Source: Lachnospiraceae bacterium
Lineage (GTDB): Bacteria; Bacillota; Clostridia; Lachnospirales; Lachnospiraceae
DNA length: 38,639 nt
Reading direction: 5' to 3'
Assembly: GCA_016286035.1 (NCBI GenBank)
Contig: JAEERY010000068.1
Coordinates: forward strand, 1-38,639
The translations under genes were made by a program, and so were the position numbers. This document shows positions 17,801-25,454 of this stretch, in pieces (positions within the stretch are counted from its first letter, which is position 1; each line of letters starts with the position of its first letter). The notes under the pieces were generated by a model that was not told where the DNA came from, did not search any database, and saw only the letters and a list, made by a program, of their open reading frames with translations.

Positions 17801-18475
17801 TCTCATCTCAACTGCACTCTTCTCGTGTTCTTCCTTTCCCTGAGACTCATAGAACTTTCTTGCAGCCCATGGCAAAAATACGATCAGAGAATAGTTGATC
17901 AGTCCGAAATAGTAATACGGATTCATTACATCGCTTTCATAATCAAAGCATGATGATGTCCACATGCCTATCTCAGAAAGCGAAAAGCCAAACAGTATCA
18001 CGGCATAATGCGGGAATTTTGCTCCCTGTTTTTTATTCTTCAGATAGTAGAGTATGCTCTGCATACAGCCAATCACAATAAGTGTGATAAGAGTACACTG
18101 CCAGAGATTGTTAAAGATACCGCCGTATGTTATATACAGCAGAAACTGTGCTATGTTCAGTGGGATGGGTAAAAGCATCAGGATATTGAAATATCGCTTT
18201 GACTCTGGTGCACGTAATAAAAGAATCGAAATGAACAAAGCCACAAAAGCGGTATTCCATCCGAAATACGCCACAAATTCCGATACATCAGGGCTCTCGC
18301 CCATAACGAGCGTATATGTTACCCAGTAGTAATCGCTTAAAAGATGTGCCATGAAGTATATTGAGATGCACAAATAGCCTCTTTTAGGTTTTTCTATATA
18401 CCTAAAGAGGCTTATCAGTAATCCGATTATTGTGGTAATTAGCATTGCGACATTGTCAAGAGCATCTAAATTCAT
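14882..18475 (-). CDS. Hybrid sensor histidine kinase with Cache, REC and HPt domains
   Basis: This 1197-residue membrane sensor passes phosphate along His-Asp-His. The N terminus has about seven or eight hydrophobic helices (residues 1-340, the first seven a possible ligand-sensing bundle). An extracellular Cache-like domain (about 345-590, with SRDWYKEAV, IIVSPYVDAHTHDVVITI, GGKGYAMIVNSDGFIVSHKD) ends at a membrane helix. The kinase follows: FLADMSHEIRTPINAIL (H665), N box NLLTNAVKYTHEG, and G boxes VKDTGIGIKEDDM and GTGLGMSI. The REC domain has ILIVDDTKMN and MDQRMPGMDG (D964), and the C-terminal HPt has VHSLKSSSKTIGA (H1119). No output domain is attached, so a separate response regulator must exist elsewhere. 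It lies 19 bp downstream of the c-di-GMP phosphodiesterase gene and is probably cotranscribed with it. Confidence 0.93.
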   Translation of the reverse strand: MNLDALDNVAMLITTIIGLLISLFRYIEKPKRGYLCISIYFMAHLLSDYYWVTYTLVMGESPDVSEFVAYFGWNTAFVALFISILLLRAPESKRYFNILMLLPIPLNIAQFLLYITYGGIFNNLWQCTLITLIVIGCMQSILYYLKNKKQGAKFPHYAVILFGFSLSEIGMWTSSCFDYESDVMNPYYYFGLINYSLIVFLPWAARKFYESQGKEEHEKSAVEMRSQLLLQTIVSIIMLACCVGGFYLANWMKGLLPQSSEGQNSYKIIVVMLFIISVIMVVLILAVIYIIATRYKSDKEGKKNNVSIKRGKFNLIFTILITLILMIFLVVYNSKLFYRASVKSIYELGEGNAETTATDLENYLSVSQSTLNVVADTVELMYKNGDDQERILQYLTVQTNSLFESFDENFTGLYAYVRGEYMDGSGWVPPEDYRVESRDWYKEAVEADGKTIIVSPYVDAHTHDVVITICRLIDDGKPHGSYEQRNVVALDVIVNHIQDVTEKVDIGGKGYAMIVNSDGFIVSHKDSELRGRNFNEVFNKDLLPTIVFTRNGMINSVVNGQECTLFVNEVMSQWYVVLVVNDADLLEDARSQLIVNIIVSLTIFAFISFVYFLGYKNEQAYGKKMEELSVSKQKKEYEAEVLRLEKLAADEANNAKSKFLADMSHEIRTPINAILGMNEMILRESVSSSILEYARNIKNSGRNLLQLINSILDFSKIEDGKMEIIPVRYNVSSLISYLINSIQEKADAKSLNFFVNVDPKIPSELFGDDTRINQIILNLLTNAVKYTHEGSVTLNIEAKERMSDKVKLYVEVKDTGIGIKEDDMDRLFESFERLDVTRNRNIEGTGLGMSITTRLLDLMNSELHVDSKYGEGSIFSFELWQRIENEEPIGEYKMILPEEEDEDSYRESFHAPKAHILIVDDTKMNITVAVSLLKKTQIKIDTALSGEEAVSLADKNVYDVILMDQRMPGMDGTQTLFKIRELESKNNLTTPVVCLTADAIRGAREHYISQGFNDYLTKPVDGRSLEKTLMTYLPKDKIEKITPSVHTKNTEPVKKKEPVFDAIEKVGVDTVKGMGFCMKNEEVYKNILTEYVTEYTDRKANIVKYHDDKDWDNYSIYVHSLKSSSKTIGAMELSDIAAGLESAANDKDEKVIERDHQKALDMYDKVALAIKDAMGISDESATEKIDDGDILEFAPEV

Positions 18476-18494
18476 TAAACAATCCCTTTATGCA

Positions 18495-20198
18495 TCAAAT
18501 GATTATCGGCTCAAATGCGGAATTCTTTATGATCATCGTTGCTGCATCATAGTCAACGGGCTTACCGTAATAATATCCCTGTGCAACGTGACATCCCAGT
18601 TTTAACAACGTCTCCCCCTGCTCGTGTGTTTCTACACCTTCAGCTATAGTTTCTATTCCCAACCTGTCGGCTATGCTTACGATGCTGTGTGAAAGGACAC
18701 GTGATCTGTCATCGTCAAGCAAGCGGTCGACAAAGCTCTTATCAATCTTTATTATATCAACATCAACATTATGTATTAATGAAAGCGATGAATAGCCTGT
18801 ACCGAAATCATCAATTGCAATATGAACCCCGTTCTTCTTAAGGTAATTGACAAATTCTATCAGGCGGTCATACTCTTCAACTTTAACGCTCTCGGTGATC
18901 TCTATCTCCAGATCATCGGTAGTAAGTCCGTTTTCACGTATCGTAGCCAGTATCTTTTCTTCTATATCCTGGACAAAAAGATTCTTCCTTGAGAAGTTGG
19001 TAGATACTCTGGGCGGATTCAATCCCATATCCTTCCAATTTTTGATACACGCGCAAGTCCTGTCAAATATCGCCATATCAAGATCCGGTATGAGTCCAGC
19101 CTTATCAACGATCGGTATGAACTGATCCGGGAATATGAATTTCCCCTCATGTATCCATCTGCAAAGAGCTTCAAAACCGACAAGCTTTCCTGTCCTCATA
19201 TCAACCTTTGGCTGGAAGAACGGATGGAATTCCCTGTTACGGATCGCAGGCCTGAACATCGCGATTATGTCATGACCGTGATCGATCATGCTAACTATTC
19301 TTTGATCGAAATATACAACCTGCTGTTTAAGCTGACCCTTTGCTATATCACACGCACTTGATGCTTCTCCCAGACGCTGTCCGAAAGGCTTGTTCTCACC
19401 TTCCTTTAACTGCGAGATACCGATCCATGCCATCAGCTCAAAAGATCTTCCCGGTGCGTTTTTAAGATCCGTCAGTACAACATTGTTAAGTTTATTCACA
19501 AGATCGTTTATATGCTCTCTGTGAATGTAAAAAGCAAAGTTATCTCCGCCGAGGCGGCATACTCCCTCGTCATCATCAATAAGATGAACAAGCATACGCG
19601 AGTACTTTATCATTGCCTCATCACCACACAGGGAACCTCCGACCTCATTCATGTATTTGAAGTTCTGGATATTGACCCTGAGAACCAAAAACTCGTGTGG
19701 CGGGATCACCTGGGTTATCTGCTCGAACTGTCTCTTCATAAACACCACGTTCGGTATACCCGTGAGAGCATCGACAGTTTCGGCATAATCCAGCATAAGA
19801 CGCATATTTCTTCTGCTGACCAGAATATAGATAAGATCGGCCAGAAACTGGAAAAGATCCTCATCTATGTCTTCTTTTGTGATTCCCTCTTTAAACTCTA
19901 TATATGCATGAACATACTCCGCACCGTAATAATAGTACGGATATGTCATCTTAAGATCGGTCTTTTCTCCATTGTCATAGAGAATGATCTTATTGTTCTC
20001 TTCCTTTTCGGCCATGACAAGGTTTCCAGAGCGATGATCTCTGTAACGATCCTCTCCTCCCAGATCCATGTCATAGTACATCTTGGCAACTCCCAGATTC
20101 TCACAGATGTCCGTAAATGATCCGTTATCAAGTTTTTCATCCGACGCTGTCCTGAACAGACTGCGAATATCGGCATTTATCTTATCCCCAACATACAT
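18495..20198 (-). CDS. c-di-GMP phosphodiesterase (EAL) with degenerate GGDEF
   Basis: This 567-residue soluble protein starts at the ATG 20196-20198, with GGGGGA 8 nt upstream; a TTG five codons earlier has no good ribosome site. The N terminus (to about 130) is an unassigned sensory region. The GGDEF-like domain reads RLGGDNFAFYI and VNIQNFKYMNEVGG, so both the signature glutamate and the first metal-binding aspartate are replaced and it is probably not a cyclase. The EAL domain is complete: FEALCRW (E343), NFSRKN, EITES, DDFGTGYSSL, IKIDKSFV, TIAEGVET and QGYYYGKP. It should cleave c-di-GMP, with the GGDEF part regulating. It pairs with the hybrid kinase downstream. Confidence 0.92.
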   Translation of the reverse strand: MYVGDKINADIRSLFRTASDEKLDNGSFTDICENLGVAKMYYDMDLGGEDRYRDHRSGNLVMAEKEENNKIILYDNGEKTDLKMTYPYYYYGAEYVHAYIEFKEGITKEDIDEDLFQFLADLIYILVSRRNMRLMLDYAETVDALTGIPNVVFMKRQFEQITQVIPPHEFLVLRVNIQNFKYMNEVGGSLCGDEAMIKYSRMLVHLIDDDEGVCRLGGDNFAFYIHREHINDLVNKLNNVVLTDLKNAPGRSFELMAWIGISQLKEGENKPFGQRLGEASSACDIAKGQLKQQVVYFDQRIVSMIDHGHDIIAMFRPAIRNREFHPFFQPKVDMRTGKLVGFEALCRWIHEGKFIFPDQFIPIVDKAGLIPDLDMAIFDRTCACIKNWKDMGLNPPRVSTNFSRKNLFVQDIEEKILATIRENGLTTDDLEIEITESVKVEEYDRLIEFVNYLKKNGVHIAIDDFGTGYSSLSLIHNVDVDIIKIDKSFVDRLLDDDRSRVLSHSIVSIADRLGIETIAEGVETHEQGETLLKLGCHVAQGYYYGKPVDYDAATMIIKNSAFEPIII

Positions 20199-20357
20199 AC
20201 AGTTATCCCCCAAAACATCCTATACGGATTGTCAACCATATCTATGACCCCAAAAAATATTTACAGAATATTATATCATTTTTAGATATCTTTTCATACA
20301 CTTTATGTTTGTATCATATTGATTTTAATATCGTAACCGTAATAAAACAGCATAATA

Positions 20358-20366
20358 TGATATAAT
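20358..20366 (+). promoter_or_regulatory. Extended -10 promoter of the CPBP protease gene
   Basis: TGATATAAT forms a perfect extended -10 element 35 nt before the gene start; no good -35 is visible, as is usual for this promoter type. The 20199-20400 gap is AT-rich and must also hold the promoter of the divergent phosphodiesterase gene. Confidence 0.55.
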
Positions 20367-20400
20367 TTATTACAAGAATTTCAGTGTAAAAGGAAATGAC

Positions 20401-21288
20401 ATGGATTTTTTAAAAAACTCAGCTAACGAAGAACCCGATTATATAACATATCCGAGAACTTTTGACTCATACAAGTGGTATAAGCCACTCATTGTCCTTG
20501 TGCTCTTTCTTATATTCTGGTTTCTATTCAAGTTTTCAAAAGATGTGATCACTCTTATTGTCGGGAGGCTCTCCGGCATAGACAGCGACGTTGTCGCTGC
20601 TGCCATCCTTGGAGAAAAAGAAGGATATAATCTTTTTAGTGCGTCGGGTGCATTAATCCAGATCGGCACACAGGCCCTCATGCTACCTGCACTTATGATC
20701 GCCGCAAAGATAGTTAAGGACCGTCCTTTTTCATCCTATTCTTCCACAAATGATCGCTGGAACTGGAAAGATTTTTTCAGATTCACCCTGATATCCCTTA
20801 TTGTATGTGCGATCCCGTTAACACTCTCAAATACTATCGGAGGCGGTATATCAGCCCCTATATATTTCACTGTTGCCGGATTCATTCTTTATACACTGTT
20901 AGTCCCTGTCCAGTGTATAGCCGAAGAGTATGTCTACAGAGGATTTGTCATGCAGACTGCCGGTTCCTGGACAAAACTTCCGCTTATAGGTTTTATAACT
21001 CAGATAATAGTGTTCACACTCGTTCATGATTATGATATTTACGGAACCATTCAGATCATCGTGGTCTCTATCTGTTTCGGCATCATCACATATGTAACTC
21101 ATGGCCTGGAAGCATCTTCAGCGATGCACATGATCAACAACATGACCAATCTGTATCTGACCGGTTTTAGTATTGATAATCCGCTGACTTATAATGCCGT
21201 ATTCGGAACGGTACTGGTATGCTTGATCAATGTGATATATGTGATCATAGTTCTTTGTCTTATAAGGAAGCATAAGGACATATCTTAA
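20401..21288 (+). CDS. CPBP/CAAX-family intramembrane metalloprotease
   Basis: This 295-residue polytopic protein has about eight membrane helices. The family motifs are present in order: AEEYVYRGFVMQ (EExxxR, zinc-binding), FTLVHDYDIYG (a variant of FxxxH) and LEASSAMHMINNM (HxxxN). Members of this family are membrane proteases linked in different bacteria to bacteriocin self-immunity, protein maturation or signalling. No bacteriocin or peptide gene is next to it, so its substrate is unknown. It is a single-gene unit with a promoter upstream and a terminator downstream. The ribosome site AAAGGA is rather weak. Confidence 0.88.
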   Translation: MDFLKNSANEEPDYITYPRTFDSYKWYKPLIVLVLFLIFWFLFKFSKDVITLIVGRLSGIDSDVVAAAILGEKEGYNLFSASGALIQIGTQALMLPALMIAAKIVKDRPFSSYSSTNDRWNWKDFFRFTLISLIVCAIPLTLSNTIGGGISAPIYFTVAGFILYTLLVPVQCIAEEYVYRGFVMQTAGSWTKLPLIGFITQIIVFTLVHDYDIYGTIQIIVVSICFGIITYVTHGLEASSAMHMINNMTNLYLTGFSIDNPLTYNAVFGTVLVCLINVIYVIIVLCLIRKHKDIS

Positions 21289-21303
21289 AAAGTTCAAGTA
21301 AAA

Positions 21304-21332
21304 ACACTTTGCTGCCAAGTGCAACAAAGTGT
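21304..21332. terminator. Bidirectional terminator
   Basis: ACACTTTG and its complement CAAAGTGT (13-nt loop) have an A run on one side and a T-rich tail on the other, between the convergent protease and GNAT genes. Confidence 0.75.
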
Positions 21333-21347
21333 CTTTATACTAACGTT

Positions 21348-21869
21348 TTAAAACGTGATCCGATAAATATCAGCAATCTCTCCTTCAAACTCAAAGCTTC
21401 GCTCATACTTACCGCCATTCTTTAATATTGTTTTTATAGAAGGCTCATTGCTCCTTTCAACGCCAAGCTGTAATGAATCAAGTCCGGCTTCTTTTGCAAC
21501 ATCTGCAATAAGTCCAAGCATCCTCGTAGCATAGCCTTTTCTTCTCTCTGTCGGGCGAACACTGTAACCACTGTTTCCGAAATCCTTTAAAAAATCATTA
21601 AGCTCATGTCTTAGGTCTATGATCCCTACTATTGTGTCATCTTCATCAACAGCAAAGAAAGTGTCTGTTACAACCCAAGATGGATTTACCGTTTCGGGAG
21701 ACGTATTGGCTGTAACACTGTCAAGCCACTCCTCATATGAATTAATGTTATCAAGCATTTCGCTCCCGTTGATGACTCTTTCACCGTTATCAAAAAATTC
21801 CTTTTTAAACTCACGAGCTGCTTCTTTATGTTCTATCTGCGGTCTGACAAGTTTTATATTCATTTTCAT
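21348..21869 (-). CDS. GNAT-family N-acetyltransferase
   Basis: This 173-residue acetyl-CoA-dependent acetyltransferase has the motif A region YSVRPTERRKGYATRMLGLIAD, with the RxxGxA pyrophosphate-binding loop (RRKGYA), preceded by VGIIDLRHEL (the strand beta-4 region) and followed by LGVERSNEPSIKTILKNGG (motif B). The substrate is unknown. The start overlaps the TetR stop by 4 bp (ATGA), so the two are translationally coupled and the regulator probably controls the acetyltransferase. A second ATG two codons in is equally possible. A small-molecule or antibiotic substrate is common for TetR-GNAT pairs, but this is inference. Confidence 0.88.
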   Translation of the reverse strand: MKMNIKLVRPQIEHKEAAREFKKEFFDNGERVINGSEMLDNINSYEEWLDSVTANTSPETVNPSWVVTDTFFAVDEDDTIVGIIDLRHELNDFLKDFGNSGYSVRPTERRKGYATRMLGLIADVAKEAGLDSLQLGVERSNEPSIKTILKNGGKYERSFEFEGEIADIYRITF

Positions 21870-22426
21870 TTTCCTTTCGTTAAAAGATCAACTATGTTCT
21901 TTCTGTAGTTTTTTGCAGGTTTATTTCCTATGTTCATCACTCTGGACCACATTCGGATACCCTGGTAGTAATAAAGTATCATCTCCGATACGGCTTCCGG
22001 ATCGACCCTGTTAAACTCGCCCGTCTTAATACCGTATTGAATAAGGGTTTGCCATCTTTTCTTGGCTTTTTCCAACAGCTTTGCAAATTCAGTACTGTTC
22101 TCATCCAGATTTGCGTATTCATAGATCGCAAGGCTTAATGAACCCGCACTGTCTTTAATCTCGCTTTCAAGTACGTCCATGCTGTCATTTAAGATAGTCA
22201 GTGCACTCTCCTTATTCTTTATCCGTTCATCAAAGGAATGATCATCTGAGATGATCTGACTGAAGATCTCTGATGTGGATGAGTAATGCCTGTACAGTCC
22301 TCCCCTGCTCAAACCTGTTTTTTCACAGATATCAGACATGGATACATCCTTAAAACCTTTGAGCGCAAAAAGCTCAACAGCAGCAGCAATTATCATCCTT
22401 TTGGTTTCTTCACCTTTTTTCGACAT
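21866..22426 (-). CDS. TetR-family transcriptional regulator
   Basis: In this 186-residue protein the N-terminal helix-turn-helix (MIIAAAVELFALKGFKDVSMSDICEKTGLSRGGLYRHYSS, residues about 11-50) is typical of TetR. The C-terminal helical domain (51-186) should bind a small ligand. It is cotranscribed with the GNAT gene by a 4-bp overlap. The inverted repeat at 22444-22491, just upstream of its ribosome site, is a candidate for its operator as well as a terminator. Confidence 0.9.
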   Translation of the reverse strand: MSKKGEETKRMIIAAAVELFALKGFKDVSMSDICEKTGLSRGGLYRHYSSTSEIFSQIISDDHSFDERIKNKESALTILNDSMDVLESEIKDSAGSLSLAIYEYANLDENSTEFAKLLEKAKKRWQTLIQYGIKTGEFNRVDPEAVSEMILYYYQGIRMWSRVMNIGNKPAKNYRKNIVDLLTKGK

Positions 22427-22443
22427 TTGATCACCTCACAATA

Positions 22444-22491
22444 AAAGAGACACCGTTGTCGCTTTAAATTATGCGACATCAATGTCTCTTT
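22444..22491 (-). terminator. Long inverted repeat: terminator and possible TetR operator
   Basis: AAAGAGACA and TGTCTCTTT form the outer arms and TGTCGC/GCGACA the inner arms, with a 4/4 internal loop and a 10-nt centre. On the minus strand TTTATTG follows, so it can terminate the symporter transcript. Its place 18 bp before the TetR start also suits an operator. The 22492-22581 stretch shows nothing further. Confidence 0.55.
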
Positions 22492-22581
22492 TGTCAATAT
22501 CTTTTTTTAATTTTTAAATATCACATACTCCTCTATAAAGAATTAGCATGAATGAAGACCGCTCTACATACCGCCGTTTAC

Positions 22582-24069
22582 TTAAATTTCGTTTTCATGC
22601 AGTTCCTGAATACTGTCAATGGCAGATAACATAGGCTTAACATCCTGTCCCTTAAGTTTTCTGTCTACATAGTTTTTTGTTATCTTCATCACGGTGCCGC
22701 TGAGTGCAAGTACACCTATAAGGTTTGGAATTGCCATCATACCGTTAAACGTGTCAGAGAGATCCCATGCAAGGGCCAGATCCATTGTTGCTCCGACAAG
22801 TATAAATGCCACAAACAATATCTGATATATCTTTACTGCTTTCCTGCCAAACAGATACTCAAAGCCCTTGCCTCCGTACTGACTCCATCCGAGTACGGTC
22901 GAAAAAGCAAAGAACAGAATGGCTATAGCTATGAAAGCGGAACCGAATCCTCCGAAAACGGTTGAGAAGGCTTCAGCAACAAGTGCTGTCGAAACATTTT
23001 CAGATATCACTTTTCCTGTATTAAGATCTACCAGTCCGCTTGATAAGACAGCAAACGCCGTGAGAGTACATACTATGATAGTATCAGCGAACACTTCAAA
23101 GATACCCCACATTCCCTGAACAACGGGTTCTCTTACATTGGAACTCGAATGAACCATTACCGATGAACCAAGACCTGCTTCATTTGAGAAAACGCCTCTT
23201 TTCATTCCCCACTGAATAGCAAAGGATACTCCGCTTCCTACTATTCCTCCTCCAACAGCTTTAAGACCGAATGCGCCTTTGATGATAGCGCCAAATACTG
23301 CTCCCACCTGGCCGAAATTCACAACAAGTACAGCGATCGCACCTATAAGATAGATAACAGCCATAAAAGGAACCAGCTTTTCAGTTACTGAAGCTATTCT
23401 CTTAAGTCCGCCAACGATAACAAGTCCTGCGATTATCATAAGTATTATGCCTGTCACATAAGTCGGGATATGAAATGCTGAATCCATGTTTATTGCAATA
23501 GAGTTTATCTGGCTCATGTTTCCTATTCCGAAAGAAGCGATAACGCAGAATATACTGAATAAGACCGCAAGTACTGCTCCTATCTGTTTACATCCTTTTT
23601 TTGCACCCAGGCCGTCCTTAAGATAGTACATGGCACCGCCGCACCACTCATCTTTCTCGTTTCTCCTTCTGTAATAGATACCCAGTACATTCTCAGAATA
23701 GTTGGTCATCATACCGAAGAATGCCACTATCCACATCCAGAATATGGCGCCCGGACCGCCTGAAGCTATGGCAGCCGCAACTCCGGCTATATTACCGGTT
23801 CCTATGGTAGCTGCAAGAGCGGTACAAAGACTCTGGAACTGCGATATCTGCATATCTTCCTTTGCTGTATGGGAGGTGACTTTTGAATCACTAAAGATAC
23901 CTCCGATAGTGTTCTTGATCCAATGCTTAAAATGAGACACCTGGAAACATTTCGTCAGAATCGTCATTATTATTCCGGTTCCGACAAGCAAGATCAACAT
24001 GGGCAGTCCCCATACAAAACCATTCACTTTGCCGTTAACAGCCTCCAACTGTTCTAAAAAACCATTCAT
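22582..24069 (-). CDS. Amino acid:sodium symporter (AGCS family, AlsT type)
   Basis: This 495-residue integral membrane protein has about eleven helices. The family signature blocks are LCTALAATIGTGNIAGVAAAIASGGPGAIFWMWI (residues 78-112) and QWGMKRGVFSNEAGLGSSVMVHSSS. It should import alanine, glycine or glutamine with sodium. It is the last unit of the nitrogen/amine island and is preceded by a leader hairpin almost identical to the one before the C26 amidotransferase gene at the other end. The ATG has GGAG upstream. The ribosome site lies about 75 nt after the hairpin, so the leader has room for regulation. The exact amino acid is not deducible. Confidence 0.93.
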   Translation of the reverse strand: MNGFLEQLEAVNGKVNGFVWGLPMLILLVGTGIIMTILTKCFQVSHFKHWIKNTIGGIFSDSKVTSHTAKEDMQISQFQSLCTALAATIGTGNIAGVAAAIASGGPGAIFWMWIVAFFGMMTNYSENVLGIYYRRRNEKDEWCGGAMYYLKDGLGAKKGCKQIGAVLAVLFSIFCVIASFGIGNMSQINSIAINMDSAFHIPTYVTGIILMIIAGLVIVGGLKRIASVTEKLVPFMAVIYLIGAIAVLVVNFGQVGAVFGAIIKGAFGLKAVGGGIVGSGVSFAIQWGMKRGVFSNEAGLGSSVMVHSSSNVREPVVQGMWGIFEVFADTIIVCTLTAFAVLSSGLVDLNTGKVISENVSTALVAEAFSTVFGGFGSAFIAIAILFFAFSTVLGWSQYGGKGFEYLFGRKAVKIYQILFVAFILVGATMDLALAWDLSDTFNGMMAIPNLIGVLALSGTVMKITKNYVDRKLKGQDVKPMLSAIDSIQELHENEI

Positions 24070-24145
24070 AAGTTATCTCCTCTCCTAAACCACCTTACTT
24101 ATCATAAGTTGTCATGTGCTGCAAAGCCCGTAATCCGTAAATAAA

Positions 24146-24194
24146 AAAGGCAAAAGCAACCATAATGGCGCCTTTGCCTTTTGTTTATATTATC
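24146..24194 (-). promoter_or_regulatory. Promoter with immediate terminator hairpin before the AGCS symporter
   Basis: Minus strand: a GATAAT -10 (24189-24194) is followed within 8 nt by a 13-bp stem (24146-24181; 5' arm AAAGGCAAAGGCG, with two wobble pairs) ending in TTTTTTATTT. The RNA would start at the foot of the hairpin. It could also end the upstream alcohol dehydrogenase transcript, whose stop is 92 bp away. No clear -35 is seen; ACTGG lies 17 bp upstream of TGATAAT, as in the copy at 38433. Confidence 0.6.
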
Positions 24195-24273
24195 ATATAT
24201 AGCCTCTGCATACCAGTGTTTTTTGAAGTTAACCTTAATCTTTGATCCAAACGGTTTTCAATCACCGGTTCTG

Positions 24274-25434
24274 TTATAGACAGTTTCTGTATATCTGTAT
24301 AACATCTTCGGTATCAAGTTTTACATATGCTCTTGTGGACAGTCCGCTTGTTCTGACCGCTTCCGATGCCATAAGTTCAAACTTCGAATCATCTATTCCG
24401 ATCTCAGAAAGTGTTCCGGGTAATCCCAGTTCAATAAAGAACTGCTCTGTAAGATTTATGCCTGCTATTGCAGCCTCATAATCATCCGATCTTTCAAGAT
24501 CCCATACATTACGTGCAAACATGGCAAATCTCTTCACAGTCTGAGAATTAAGAACATACCTCATCCATGCGGGTGTCAGGATGGCAAGTCCCACTCCGTG
24601 AGTGATATCATAAAATGCTGACAGTTCGTGTTCTATCGGATGAACAGACCATGCTCCGCCTTTACCAAATGTAAGCAAATGATTAAGTGCAATCGAACTC
24701 GTCCACATCAGGTTAGATCTTGCTTCATAGTTTTTTGGATCCTTTAAGGCGATCAGTCCGTATTTAAAACATGTTTTCAGAGCTGCCTCACTTAATCTGT
24801 CTGTGATATAAGCTCCGTCATTCGGTTGAAAATACTGTTCAAATATATGAGATATTATATCGACCGTACCTGCTGCCGTCTGTCTCTTGGGCAGTGTAAA
24901 TAAATAAGTCGGATCACATACAGATAATCTCGGATACAGCAGGGGGTGATTAATCTCCAGTTTTTCCTTTGTATCTTCGTTACTGATCACCGCACCCGGA
25001 TTCATCTCCGAACCTGTCGCACATATAGTAAGAACCGTAAATATCGGTAAAGCCTTGGTCACCTTCTTTTTATCCAGCACAAGATCCCATGGATCCTTAT
25101 CATAAAAGGCTGCACATGCGATATGTTTCGATGCATCAATACAGCTTCCTCCACCGATAGCCAATACGACATCTATACCGTACTTCTTACACATCTCTGC
25201 GCCCTTCCTTACCGAGGAAAGCTTCGGATTGGGCTCAATACCGGGAAGTTCATATATCTGAAAGCCCTTCAGTATGTCATATACCTTATCGTATAATCCG
25301 GTTCTCTTTATACTCCCGCCGCCGTATACCATCAGTATCTTCTTACCATATTTCTTTATTTCCTTACTCAGACATTCGATCTGATCCTTACCAAATCTTA
25401 TATCAGTCGGGACACAAAATTCATAATTGTTCAT
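24274..25434 (-). CDS. Iron-containing alcohol dehydrogenase (butanol dehydrogenase-like)
   Basis: This 386-residue group III alcohol dehydrogenase shows VLAIGGGSCIDASKHIACAA and FTVLTICATGSEMNPGAVI (nucleotide and metal domain). HPIEHELSAFYDITHGVGLAILTP carries the metal-binding histidines, and the C-terminal block GLPGTLSEIGID is present. The pattern is close to NAD(P)H-dependent butanol/YqhD-type enzymes that reduce aldehydes. It is the last gene of the six-gene oxidative operon, 20 bp after the flavoenzyme, so it probably reduces an aldehyde released by oxidation of the amine. The actual aldehyde is not known. Confidence 0.9.
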   Translation of the reverse strand: MNNYEFCVPTDIRFGKDQIECLSKEIKKYGKKILMVYGGGSIKRTGLYDKVYDILKGFQIYELPGIEPNPKLSSVRKGAEMCKKYGIDVVLAIGGGSCIDASKHIACAAFYDKDPWDLVLDKKKVTKALPIFTVLTICATGSEMNPGAVISNEDTKEKLEINHPLLYPRLSVCDPTYLFTLPKRQTAAGTVDIISHIFEQYFQPNDGAYITDRLSEAALKTCFKYGLIALKDPKNYEARSNLMWTSSIALNHLLTFGKGGAWSVHPIEHELSAFYDITHGVGLAILTPAWMRYVLNSQTVKRFAMFARNVWDLERSDDYEAAIAGINLTEQFFIELGLPGTLSEIGIDDSKFELMASEAVRTSGLSTRAYVKLDTEDVIQIYRNCL

Positions 25435-25454
25435 GCATACTCCTCCTGCTCAGA

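Noticed and set aside
19512-20120. Open frame of 202 codons on the plus strand
   Set aside because: Antisense to the phosphodiesterase gene, no ribosome site, no motif.
20214-20400. Transposon or integration boundary
   Set aside because: No inverted terminal repeats, target duplications, transposase or tRNA were seen here or elsewhere in the window; it is an ordinary divergent promoter gap.
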